Made by a program: the position numbers and the translations under genes | Shown here: positions 7,162 to 14,474 of the stretch, one piece after another | Layout of the letters: each line of letters begins with the position of its first letter | How positions within the stretch are numbered: the stretch's first letter is position 1 | The notes under the pieces: generated by a model | What the model was told of the DNA's origin: nothing | Databases searched by the model: none | Seen by the model: only the letters and a program-made list of their open reading frames with translations | Assembly: GCA_003343845.1 (NCBI GenBank) | Contig: QAKK01000020.1 | Span: 27,342 to 91,341 of the forward strand | Length of the DNA stretch: 64,000 bases | DNA from: Oscillospiraceae bacterium | GTDB lineage: Bacteria > Bacillota > Clostridia > Oscillospirales > CAG-272 | Reading direction: 5' to 3'

Positions 7162-8499
7162 TTACTTCATGCGCGCTTCAAGCGCTTCCTTCTCTTTTTC
7201 ATAGCCGGTCTTGCCGAGCAGCGCGAACATGTTCTTCTTGTACGCCTCAACGCCGGGCTGATTGAACGGGTTGACGCCGAGCGTGTAACCCGAGACCGCG
7301 CAGGCAAGCTCAAAGAAGTAGACCAGATAACCGAACGAGTAAGCCGTGCGGTCGCTGACCTCCAGCACAATGTTCGGGACGCCGCCGTCGTTGTGTGCAA
7401 ACAGCGTGCCGAGCATAGCGGTGCTGTTGACATAGTTCAGCTTCTTGCCGGCGAGGAAGTTCAGACCGTCCACATTCTCTTCATCATAGGGGATCTCCAG
7501 CTCGCAGCCGGTGTTCTTAAAGTCGAGCACCGTCTCAAACAGCATGCGCTCGCCCTCCTGGATATACTGACCGAGCGAATGCAGGTCGGTGGAGAAAATG
7601 ACGGACGCCGGGAAAATGCCCTTGTTGTCCTTGCCCTCACTCTCGCCGTACAGCTGCTTCCACCACTCGTTCAGCATCTGCTGGAACGGTTCATAACCGA
7701 CGAGAATTTCGACCTTCTTCCCTGCGCGATACATGAGATTGCGCAGCGCCGCATAGCGGAAGCAATCGTTCTCGGCGAAGGGCTGACCCGTGTAGAGCGT
7801 GCGTGCGTCCGCAGCGCCGCGCATCATCGCGTCGATGTCAATGCCTGCGACCGCGATCGGCAGAAGACCGACAGCGGTGAGAACCGAATATCTGCCGCCG
7901 ACATCGTCCGGAACGACGAAGGTCTCATAGCCCATCTTGTCGGAGAATGCCTTCAGCGTTCCCTTTGCACGGTCGGTGGTGGCAAAGATACGCTCGCGTG
8001 CACCCTCAACGCCGTATTTCTTTTCAAGCAGCTCTCGGAAGACGCGGAAGGTGACCGCAGGCTCCGTGGTCGTGCCCGACTTGGAAATGACGTTGATGCA
8101 GATGTCCTTGCCCTCGCAGATGGCAAGCAGCTCGGACAGTGCGGTGGAGCTGATGCTGTTGCCGGCAAAATAGATGTCCGGCGTGTCCTTCTTCAGATTG
8201 TTGTACAGCGGGGACTTGACAAACTCGATCGCAGCACGCGCGCCGAGATAGGATCCGCCGATACCGATGGCGATGAACACATCGCAGGACTTCTTGATGC
8301 GTTCTGCCGCCGCCTTGATGCGGGTAAACTCTTCCTTATCATAATTCACCGGGAGATCGACCCAGCCGAGAAAGTCATTGCCGGCGCCGCTTCTCTCGGC
8401 AACCATACGGTATGCCGCGGAAACCTCCGCGCCGATCGCCTTGTAGTCCTCTTCTCTGATAAAATTTTTGATGAACTTGTCATTCAGTTTGATGCTCAT
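7162..8499 (-). CDS. pgi: Glucose-6-phosphate isomerase
   Basis: Interconverts glucose-6-phosphate and fructose-6-phosphate in glycolysis and gluconeogenesis. The 445-residue length fits the compact Firmicutes Pgi. Visible features are the sugar-phosphate SIS segments (FIAIGIGGSYLGARA and VISKSGTTTEPA), the family signature DDVGGRYSVLT and the C-terminal GYTLGVNPFNQPGVEAYK. It starts at the MSIKLNDKF methionine and stands alone behind its own promoter. No clear terminator follows. Identity is certain. Confidence 0.98.
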   Translation of the reverse strand: MSIKLNDKFIKNFIREEDYKAIGAEVSAAYRMVAERSGAGNDFLGWVDLPVNYDKEEFTRIKAAAERIKKSCDVFIAIGIGGSYLGARAAIEFVKSPLYNNLKKDTPDIYFAGNSISSTALSELLAICEGKDICINVISKSGTTTEPAVTFRVFRELLEKKYGVEGARERIFATTDRAKGTLKAFSDKMGYETFVVPDDVGGRYSVLTAVGLLPIAVAGIDIDAMMRGAADARTLYTGQPFAENDCFRYAALRNLMYRAGKKVEILVGYEPFQQMLNEWWKQLYGESEGKDNKGIFPASVIFSTDLHSLGQYIQEGERMLFETVLDFKNTGCELEIPYDEENVDGLNFLAGKKLNYVNSTAMLGTLFAHNDGGVPNIVLEVSDRTAYSFGYLVYFFELACAVSGYTLGVNPFNQPGVEAYKKNMFALLGKTGYEKEKEALEARMK

Positions 8500-8539
8500 A
8501 ATGATTCCCTCATTTTCGTTTCATTTGAAATCCGTGCCT

Positions 8540-8568
8540 ATCATACACCATTTTGCAAGAGATTTCAA
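8540..8568 (-). promoter_or_regulatory. pgi promoter
   Basis: Minus-strand TTGAAA (8563-8568), 17-base spacer, TATGAT (8540-8545), about 40 bases before the pgi start codon. Confidence 0.65.
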
Positions 8569-8599
8569 CAGTAAATTTGATTTACTTTTTTACACGGAT

Positions 8600-9742
8600 T
8601 TAGCCTTTGAGGCAAAAACCGCCGAGGATCCGTGAAAACAGCCCGAAAAAGCCGATGGCATCAATGTCATTTTCCGCCTTGATGTCCGCCGCGCCGACGA
8701 CTTCGCCGCCGCATTCGTAGATCACTCTGCCAAGCACATCACCCGCGCGCACGGGGCAGCGGACAAATTCGGGCAGGTCAAGCCGCTTTTCGATCTTTGC
8801 GATCTTTTCTTTCTCCAGCACTGCCGAAAAACCGTCGCAGCGGAGCGGACAGAAATCCGCCACCCCGCCGGTCGCACGAATCGGCTCGATTGCGCCGCCC
8901 TCGTCGGCGAAAACGCCGTAGTTGGCGAAGCCGAAATCCAGCAGCTGCTTTGCCTCATTGTTGCGGATATCGCGGGTCGGCGCCGCCATGATGACGGCGA
9001 TCAGCTGCATGCCGTCCCGTTTTGCCGTGGCGCTGATGCAGAATTTCGCCTTGGCGGTTGAACCGGTCTTCAGCCCGTTTGCGCCGGAATAGAAGCGCAC
9101 AAGGCGGTTGGTGTTGGTCAAACCGAAGGCGCCGCCGCGGATGGTGTCCATCCAGATTGAGCTGTATTTGAGGATCAGCTCATGGCGGATCAGCTCCCGC
9201 GACATAATGGCAATATCCCGCGCGCTGATGACATGATTTGTGACCGTGTCATCCAGCCCGTTTGTATTCTCGAAATGTGTGTTTTTCATGCCGAGTGCCT
9301 CGGCGCGGGCATTCATCTGCGCGACAAACGCCTCCTCGCTGCCTGCGACAAACTCGGCAAGCGCGACGGCACAGTCATTTGCCGAGGCGATGACCACGCA
9401 CTTGATCATCTCCTCCACCGCCATTTCCTCGCCGACCTTCAGATAGACCTGAGAGCCGCCCATGGATGCCGCGTGCTCGCTGACCGGCACCATGTCGTCG
9501 AGCTTGATCTTTCCCGCGTCGATTGCCTCCATCACGAGCAGCAGCGTCATGACCTTGGTGACCGAGGCGGGCGGCAGCGCCTCATCCGCATTCTTTTCAA
9601 ACAGCACGCGCCCGGTGGACGCCTCCATAAGCACGGCGCTCCGGCATTCGAGCGGTGCGGTGAATTCAGCCGCGCAGACAGGCGCGGCAAGCACTGCGGC
9701 AAAACAAAGCAAAAGTAAAACAGCGATCCGTTTTCTGACCAT
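8600..9742 (-). CDS. D-alanyl-D-alanine carboxypeptidase (S11, DacF/DacA type)
   Basis: A secreted penicillin-binding protein that trims peptidoglycan pentapeptides. The 380 residues start with a signal peptide (hydrophobic ~6-22, cleavage near VCAAEF). The catalytic SxxK is S60-V-T-K63, SxN is S120-A-N122 and KTG is K225-T-G. A C-terminal beta domain and a final FFGLFSRILGG amphipathic end follow, as in membrane-tethered DacF. ATG 9742 is preferred because GGAG sits 6 bases upstream; a start four codons earlier is possible. In spore formers such genes can act in cortex synthesis, which I cannot confirm here. Confidence 0.94.
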   Translation of the reverse strand: MVRKRIAVLLLLCFAAVLAAPVCAAEFTAPLECRSAVLMEASTGRVLFEKNADEALPPASVTKVMTLLLVMEAIDAGKIKLDDMVPVSEHAASMGGSQVYLKVGEEMAVEEMIKCVVIASANDCAVALAEFVAGSEEAFVAQMNARAEALGMKNTHFENTNGLDDTVTNHVISARDIAIMSRELIRHELILKYSSIWMDTIRGGAFGLTNTNRLVRFYSGANGLKTGSTAKAKFCISATAKRDGMQLIAVIMAAPTRDIRNNEAKQLLDFGFANYGVFADEGGAIEPIRATGGVADFCPLRCDGFSAVLEKEKIAKIEKRLDLPEFVRCPVRAGDVLGRVIYECGGEVVGAADIKAENDIDAIGFFGLFSRILGGFCLKG

Positions 9743-9817
9743 AGCATTCTCCATTCCGCCGCACAGCGGCGATCTTTCTATGGTACAAGTATATTCATTT
9801 TTTCCCGGATTATATGC

Positions 9818-9848
9818 AAAAAGACCGGAATCTGCCTTCCGGTCTTTT
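9818..9848 (-). terminator. Terminator after the acetyltransferase gene
   Basis: Minus-strand AAAAGACCGGAA/TTCCGGTCTTTTT stem with a six-base loop and T tail, 18 bases after the stop of the gene ending at 9866. Confidence 0.88.
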
Positions 9849-9865
9849 GCGTCTTTTCGATTTTT

Positions 9866-10453
9866 TCAGTCTTTGACCTGCCGCTCGAATTCGTCGCGCA
9901 GGATCGCCGCCGTGCCGATGTCACGGTACAGCCCCTTGATGAGCATGCTGCCGCGCGCCGTGCCCTCATACTGCATGCCGCATTTTTTCATGACGGCAAG
10001 GCTTTTTTCGTTGCCGATGATGAACCGCCCCTCAATGCGGTGCAGCTCCAGCGTATCAAAGCCGAAGCGCATCACTTCCCGCACAGCTTCGGTCGCGTAG
10101 CCGCAGTTCTGGAACTCGGGGTTGACGACATAGCCGATCTCGCCGACGTTGTTCGAGAAGTCGATCCGCGCAAACCCGCAGGTGCCGATCATCTTCTCTT
10201 CCTCACCGTCAAGGACGATCGCCCAGTCATAGCATTCGCCCGCCTTGTACTTGCCGATGACAAAGGCGAGATAATTCTTGGTGAATTCAATATCCGGGTG
10301 CGGACTCCACAATAAGTATTCGGTCGTCTCGGGCAGCCTTGCGTATTCGTACATATCAAACGCGTCAAACATCCGCATCGGGCGCAGAAACAGACGCTTT
10401 GTATGGAAAGTCGGCGTTTTTGCAAACACCTCATATATATATTCACGTTTCAT
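9866..10453 (-). CDS. GNAT family N-acetyltransferase (RimJ/RimL-like)
   Basis: A 195-residue cytoplasmic acetyltransferase of the RimJ/RimL group (Acetyltransf_3). It shows the opening TKRLFLRPM, the substrate loop, MIGTCGFARID, the acetyl-CoA-binding region EFQNCGYATEAVREVMRFGF and the final NEKSLAVMKKCGM. The substrate cannot be deduced; relatives act on ribosomal protein N-termini or small amines. It is divergent from proC, with its own promoter and terminator. Confidence 0.9.
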   Translation of the reverse strand: MKREYIYEVFAKTPTFHTKRLFLRPMRMFDAFDMYEYARLPETTEYLLWSPHPDIEFTKNYLAFVIGKYKAGECYDWAIVLDGEEEKMIGTCGFARIDFSNNVGEIGYVVNPEFQNCGYATEAVREVMRFGFDTLELHRIEGRFIIGNEKSLAVMKKCGMQYEGTARGSMLIKGLYRDIGTAAILRDEFERQVKD

Positions 10454-10482
10454 AAAACGGTCTCCATTGATTTTGTCAAATC

Positions 10483-10511
10483 AGTATACCATATGTGCAG
10501 ACGGAATACAA
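10483..10511 (-). promoter_or_regulatory. Promoter of the RimL-like acetyltransferase gene
   Basis: Minus-strand TTGTAT (10506-10511), 17-base spacer, TATACT (10483-10488). It lies back to back with the proC promoter. Confidence 0.6.
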
Positions 10512-10528
10512 GAAAAAATAAAAATAAA

Positions 10529-10557
10529 TTGCAACGCGACGAAAAAGATGCTATAAT
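10529..10557 (+). promoter_or_regulatory. proC promoter
   Basis: TTGCAA (10529-10534), 17-base spacer, TATAAT (10552-10557) with TGC immediately before the -10. Confidence 0.75.
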
Positions 10558-10591
10558 GTTAAGAAGTAACCCAAACGGAGATGACTTGACC

Positions 10592-11404
10592 ATGGAAAAG
10601 AGATTTGCATTTATCGGCGCCGGCAATATGGCATCCGCCATCATCGGCGGTCTGACCGACAAAACAGCGGCGGACGCCGTTCCCGAGGCGCAAATCACAC
10701 TCTTTGATAAAAACCCCGCGCAGTACGACCGCTACGGAACCGGCTTCGTCCGCGCATCGAGTGCGGCGGATGCCGCGCGCGATGCCGATATCGTTGTCCT
10801 CGCGATCAAGCCGCAGAACTACGCGGAGGTGCTGGACGAGCTCGGCAGGACCGACACGCACGGCAAGATCTTTATTTCGATCGCGGCGGGAATCTCGACG
10901 GCATTTGTCGAAAGTTATCTCGGCAGCGATGCCGCCGTCGTCCGCACGATGCCGAACACGCCGCTGCTGATCGGCAAGGGCGTGACCGCGCTCTGCCGCA
11001 ATAAAAACGTGAGTGACGCGCAGTTTGACCTCGTGGAACATATCTTCGCCTCGCGCGGCGCAACGCTGCGTCTTGACGAAGCGGATATGAATAAGATCAT
11101 CGCGGCAACCTCCTCGTCCCCCGCTTACATCTTTCTGATGATCAAGGCGATCTGCGACGGTGCCGCCGCGGAGGGTATCCGATGCGACAATCTGCGCGAT
11201 GCCGTCTGCAACATGGTCATCGGCAGTGCCGAGCTGGCGCTGCGCAGCGACAAGAGCTTGGACGAGCTGATCCGCATGGTCACCTCGCCGAAGGGGACGA
11301 CCGAAAAGGCGCTCGAGGTCTTCTATGCCGCAGGCTTTGAAAAGACCGTTGCCGCCGCGATGGATGCCTGCACCCGCCGCGCGGACGAGCTTGCGCAGGG
11401 CTGA
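10592..11404 (+). CDS. proC: Pyrroline-5-carboxylate reductase
   Basis: Catalyses the last step of proline synthesis, reducing 1-pyrroline-5-carboxylate with NAD(P)H. The 270-residue protein has the N-terminal dinucleotide motif FIGAGNMASAIIGG, then VVLAIKPQ, VRTMPNTPLLIGKGVTAL and the C-terminal dimerisation region ending VTSPKGTTEKALEVF. ATG 10592 is chosen although the GGAG is 11 bases upstream; earlier in-frame starts would lie inside the promoter. The two downstream membrane-protein genes are close enough for co-transcription. Confidence 0.97.
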   Translation: MEKRFAFIGAGNMASAIIGGLTDKTAADAVPEAQITLFDKNPAQYDRYGTGFVRASSAADAARDADIVVLAIKPQNYAEVLDELGRTDTHGKIFISIAAGISTAFVESYLGSDAAVVRTMPNTPLLIGKGVTALCRNKNVSDAQFDLVEHIFASRGATLRLDEADMNKIIAATSSSPAYIFLMIKAICDGAAAEGIRCDNLRDAVCNMVIGSAELALRSDKSLDELIRMVTSPKGTTEKALEVFYAAGFEKTVAAAMDACTRRADELAQG

Positions 11405-11461
11405 CATATTTATCTCTGCGCCGTCATACGCTCTACCGAAGTAAAATGACAGGAGAGCGCC

Positions 11462-12106
11462 ATGACAAAGCAAACCGACACTTTTCGCATCCCGAGACAG
11501 AAACGCGTGAAGCTGGTCACACCGCGCAGCGTCTACGCAAAATATACCTTGATCTACGCATTGTGCTATACGGCGGCATTTGCCGTCGGCTGCCTGCTGT
11601 TCCACGTGACCGGCGGCGCCGAAAATGCACAGTTTGACCGCCGCATTGCAGGCTGGTTTTCGGTGAGCCTTTCCGACTGTGCTGACGCATTTGATTTTGC
11701 AAAGCGTCTTCTGTCGTTCGGCGCACAGGATCTCATGCGGCTTGCGCTGATCTTCACGGCGGGGTTCACCGTATTTGTGTCCTTTGCCGTTGCGGGAATC
11801 CTGCTGTTCCGCGGGCTGTCCTTCGGCTTTGCGGTCAGCTATCTTGCGTCTCTCATCCGTCGGGATGCGTTCACACTGCCCCGCCCGATCACCTCGCTCG
11901 TGCTGTTTTCGCTTTTCGGCGCGCTCACAGCTGCGCTGATGATCCATCTGTCGGTGCGCACAACGATGTTCTCGGACGAGTTCAAGGCGCTCTGCGGGAG
12001 GCCGCGCCTGATCCTGCGCTCACGGGCGCTGTACACCCAAATCCTGCGATTCACGGTCGCCGTCGGGGCGATCCTGCTGTTAACGATGTTAAGATGCGCG
12101 CTGTAG
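11462..12106 (+). CDS. SpoIIM-like integral membrane protein
   Basis: A 214-residue protein with a basic N-terminus and about four or five membrane segments, near residues 30-50, 92-125, 140-162 and 192-212. The segment VAGILLFRGLSFGFAVSYLA aligns in position and character with the central LLLFLKG...GFTVGFL segment of Bacillus SpoIIM, and total length matches (about 215). SpoIIM takes part in septal peptidoglycan dissolution during engulfment. The similarity is by topology and one motif only, so another small membrane family remains possible. AGGAGAG precedes the start. It lies between proC and a DUF624 gene. Confidence 0.65.
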   Translation: MTKQTDTFRIPRQKRVKLVTPRSVYAKYTLIYALCYTAAFAVGCLLFHVTGGAENAQFDRRIAGWFSVSLSDCADAFDFAKRLLSFGAQDLMRLALIFTAGFTVFVSFAVAGILLFRGLSFGFAVSYLASLIRRDAFTLPRPITSLVLFSLFGALTAALMIHLSVRTTMFSDEFKALCGRPRLILRSRALYTQILRFTVAVGAILLLTMLRCAL

Positions 12107-12122
12107 CGCACGGAGGAAGTCA

Positions 12123-13097
12123 ATGAGCCAAAAGAAGTTCAAACTGTTCGATTTTACGAAGGACGGCAAAGGTGTTTCCAAAGCCGAAACCGAGAACATC
12201 AAGCCGAATCTGTCCGGCTTTTTCAAGCAGTACAAAAATAAATTCAGCCGCCTGCTCAGCGTCAACATCTTCATGGTGCTCGGCAACTTTCCGCTCTTTT
12301 TTGCGGGACTTGCACTGGCGGGCTACGGCGCGATCCGCAGCACCGCGCCTGCGTCGGTGCTCTATCCGATCGTCTCCGCAATGGAGAAGTTTGACCCGTC
12401 CCCGGTGAGCGCCGCGCTGAAAACAATCTTCGGTCTGCAATCCCCGCTGACCGCGTTTTCTACCGGCTCGTTCATCCTGTTCGGGCTGTCGCTCCTCACG
12501 CTGTTCACCTTCGGACCGACCAATGTCGGCACGACCTACATTCTGCGCAACCTTGCGCGCGGTGACGCCGTGTTCATGTGGTCGGACTTCTGGTATGCGG
12601 TAAAGCGCAACCTGAAACAGGGGATCCTGCTCGGTATACTTGACCTTGTCGTCTCTTTCCTCATGGTCTTCAATCTGCGCTATTATTACAGCGGGCTGAA
12701 CGGCGGCTTTACAGGCGGCATCATGTTCTACCTCTCGCTTGCCATGCTGATCCTGTGGTTCTACATGCGCTTTTACATGTACCTTCTGCTTGTCACCTTT
12801 GATCTCTCGATCCCGAAGATCCTCAAAAACTCACTGATCTTTTCGATCATCGGCTTCAAGCGCAATTTCATGGCGACGCTCGGCATTCTTGTCCTGCTGC
12901 TGCTGAACTACATGGTCTTTGTCTATGTCCAGCCGCTCGGCATTGTACTGCCGCTGGTGCTGACGCTCTCCAACGGCGCGTTTATGTCCACCTATGCGGC
13001 ATACTTCAAGATCAAAGAAATCATGATCGACCCCTATGCCGAAAAGCCGGAAGCGCCGTCCGAAGAACCGCTTGCCAAAGACGATGTCTCAAATTGA
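12123..13097 (+). CDS. DUF624/YesL-like membrane protein
   Basis: A 324-residue integral membrane protein with about six hydrophobic segments. The N-terminal SGFFKQYKNKFSRLLSVNIFMVLGNFP and FGPTNVGTTYILRNLARGDAVFMWSDF match the YesL/DUF624 family. The C-terminal tail is charged and cytoplasmic (EKPEAPSEEPLAKDD). YesL is usually next to carbohydrate ABC transporters, but none is here, so the function is unknown. It starts 16 bases after the previous stop with GGAGG in front, consistent with co-transcription. Confidence 0.8.
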   Translation: MSQKKFKLFDFTKDGKGVSKAETENIKPNLSGFFKQYKNKFSRLLSVNIFMVLGNFPLFFAGLALAGYGAIRSTAPASVLYPIVSAMEKFDPSPVSAALKTIFGLQSPLTAFSTGSFILFGLSLLTLFTFGPTNVGTTYILRNLARGDAVFMWSDFWYAVKRNLKQGILLGILDLVVSFLMVFNLRYYYSGLNGGFTGGIMFYLSLAMLILWFYMRFYMYLLLVTFDLSIPKILKNSLIFSIIGFKRNFMATLGILVLLLLNYMVFVYVQPLGIVLPLVLTLSNGAFMSTYAAYFKIKEIMIDPYAEKPEAPSEEPLAKDDVSN

Positions 13098-13108
13098 AGA
13101 TTCAATCC

Positions 13109-13146
13109 GAAACGGCGGCAGATGCAACTGCATCTGCCGCCGTTTT
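13109..13146 (+). terminator. Terminator after the DUF624 gene
   Basis: Very stable stem AAACGGCGGCAGATGCA/TGCATCTGCCGCCGTTT with a two-base turn and short T run. It lies between convergent genes and could also serve the minus strand. Confidence 0.85.
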
Positions 13147-13167
13147 CTGCTTTCAAAGCGTGTCCAA

Positions 13168-14292
13168 TTAATGAATGTAGGATTCCAAAGCGTCGCGATT
13201 GATCCAGGTACACAGAAAGGCGGCAATCTCCTTGGCGTTTTCCATTCCGAAAGCGCTTTTCAGCTTGCGCAAGTGGTAAAGGAGACCGTCTTTGGAGATG
13301 AAAAGCTCTTTCGAGATAGAATCCGCCGTTTTTCCGTCCATCAGCCCAAGCATCAGCCGCAAAGTCACCGTGTCTGCATAATTCAGCAAGTTTTCGAGCA
13401 TCATGAAGTGCTTGCGGGTGCAAATCAATCGGAAAATTTCAGCATCGGATACGGGCGTCATTTCCGAAAAGCGCATGCCGGGCGGGAAAGCGGCTTCGGT
13501 GGTATCGCGCAGCAGAAGACTGCTCTTCATAATGAAATGCAGATGCGCCATATCCTCATGTTTTGCCAGCATTCGATGGAGGCGAACAACCGCGCGCCCG
13601 CCGTCTTCATAATTCAGCGAAACGGAAGTCAATGCGGGCTTGTGAAGTGCGGCGAGCGTCGTATCCGAAAAGCCGAGCATCAGCATCTTTGCATTCCAAT
13701 CCGGATCCAGTCTGTCGAGCACCCGCATCAGCGGCAAGGCGCAAAAATCATTGATGCAGATGAGACCGTCAATCCTGTCGCGGCACGAGACCAGCTCGGA
13801 TATGCAGTCAACAAGTCCGTTTCCGAGATCGAAAACCAAAGGCTCCTCCGTGCCGTAGATCCGCTTGAAGGATTCGACACGGCAAATGTCGTGATTGCTT
13901 TTGAAATCGACTGCGAAAAGCGCAAGGTGACGACAGCCGCGCGCTTTCAGCAGCCCGACCGCCTCGCGCATGGCACCCGCAAGGTCGCTCATGACATAGG
14001 AAAACTCGTCCTCTAACATATTGTGGATATGATGTGCAAACACGATCGGCGAAAGAGGAAGTCCGACATATTCACTAAGCAGATTTGACGGTTCTTCATT
14101 TGAAGCGAGAAACAGAACCAGGGAAGAAGGCTCGCGCTGCAGCTCGTCCGCATAGGTCAGCACATCTTCGCGCGAACCTACAAAATAGCATTTGATGCGT
14201 CTTTTCGCCGCTTCCTCAACCAGTCCGGTCAGTTTTGCACGGTTCCAGCATGTCGGGTATTGATCCATACGACGGTCAATAAAAATCGGCAT
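13168..14292 (-). CDS. Transcription regulator: periplasmic-binding-like sensor with C-terminal LuxR-type HTH
   Basis: A 374-residue cytoplasmic protein. Residues ~1-265 look like a LacI/Peripla_BP_3 sugar-sensor fold (LVLFLASNEEPSNLLSEYVGLPL, GCRHLALFAVDFKSNHD, IDGLICINDFCALPLMRVLD, MLMLGFSDTTLAALHKPALTSV). No LacI-type HTH precedes it. The C-terminus instead has a LuxR/GerE-like helix-turn-helix, VTLRLMLGLMDGKTADSISKELFISKDGLLYHLRKLKSAF. ATG 14292 has AGGAG 7 bases upstream. It diverges from the secreted peptidase gene, which it may control. The swapped domain order is unusual. Confidence 0.82.
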   Translation of the reverse strand: MPIFIDRRMDQYPTCWNRAKLTGLVEEAAKRRIKCYFVGSREDVLTYADELQREPSSLVLFLASNEEPSNLLSEYVGLPLSPIVFAHHIHNMLEDEFSYVMSDLAGAMREAVGLLKARGCRHLALFAVDFKSNHDICRVESFKRIYGTEEPLVFDLGNGLVDCISELVSCRDRIDGLICINDFCALPLMRVLDRLDPDWNAKMLMLGFSDTTLAALHKPALTSVSLNYEDGGRAVVRLHRMLAKHEDMAHLHFIMKSSLLLRDTTEAAFPPGMRFSEMTPVSDAEIFRLICTRKHFMMLENLLNYADTVTLRLMLGLMDGKTADSISKELFISKDGLLYHLRKLKSAFGMENAKEIAAFLCTWINRDALESYIH

Positions 14293-14311
14293 ACGCTCAC
14301 TCCTTTTTACC

Positions 14312-14340
14312 ATTTTAGCACATACAAAAATGTATTGCAA
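14312..14340 (-). promoter_or_regulatory. Promoter of the sensor-LuxR regulator
   Basis: Minus-strand TTGCAA (14335-14340), 17-base spacer, TAAAAT (14312-14317) with TGTGC before it. Confidence 0.65.
14322..14335. promoter_or_regulatory. Candidate operator palindrome in the regulator promoter
   Basis: ATACA-AAAA-TGTAT perfect inverted repeat filling the -35/-10 spacer of the regulator promoter. A protein bound here would repress the regulator gene, so autoregulation is plausible; this is inference. Confidence 0.35.
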
Positions 14341-14423
14341 TTCTTTCGGGCGCTTTTTAAGCAATTCGAGCGTTTTTTACAAGGCTTGAAAAACTCTGCT
14401 TTTTTGCACAAGTTTTTTTCAAC

Positions 14424-14452
14424 TTGTCGCTTCCAGACGCCCATGATACAAT
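14424..14452 (+). promoter_or_regulatory. Promoter of the secreted M14/dockerin gene
   Basis: TTGTCG (14424-14429), 17-base spacer, TACAAT (14447-14452), with AGGAGGG only nine bases after the -10. The leader would be very short. Confidence 0.5.
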
Positions 14453-14474
14453 TTTAAAAAAGGAGGGATCGATC

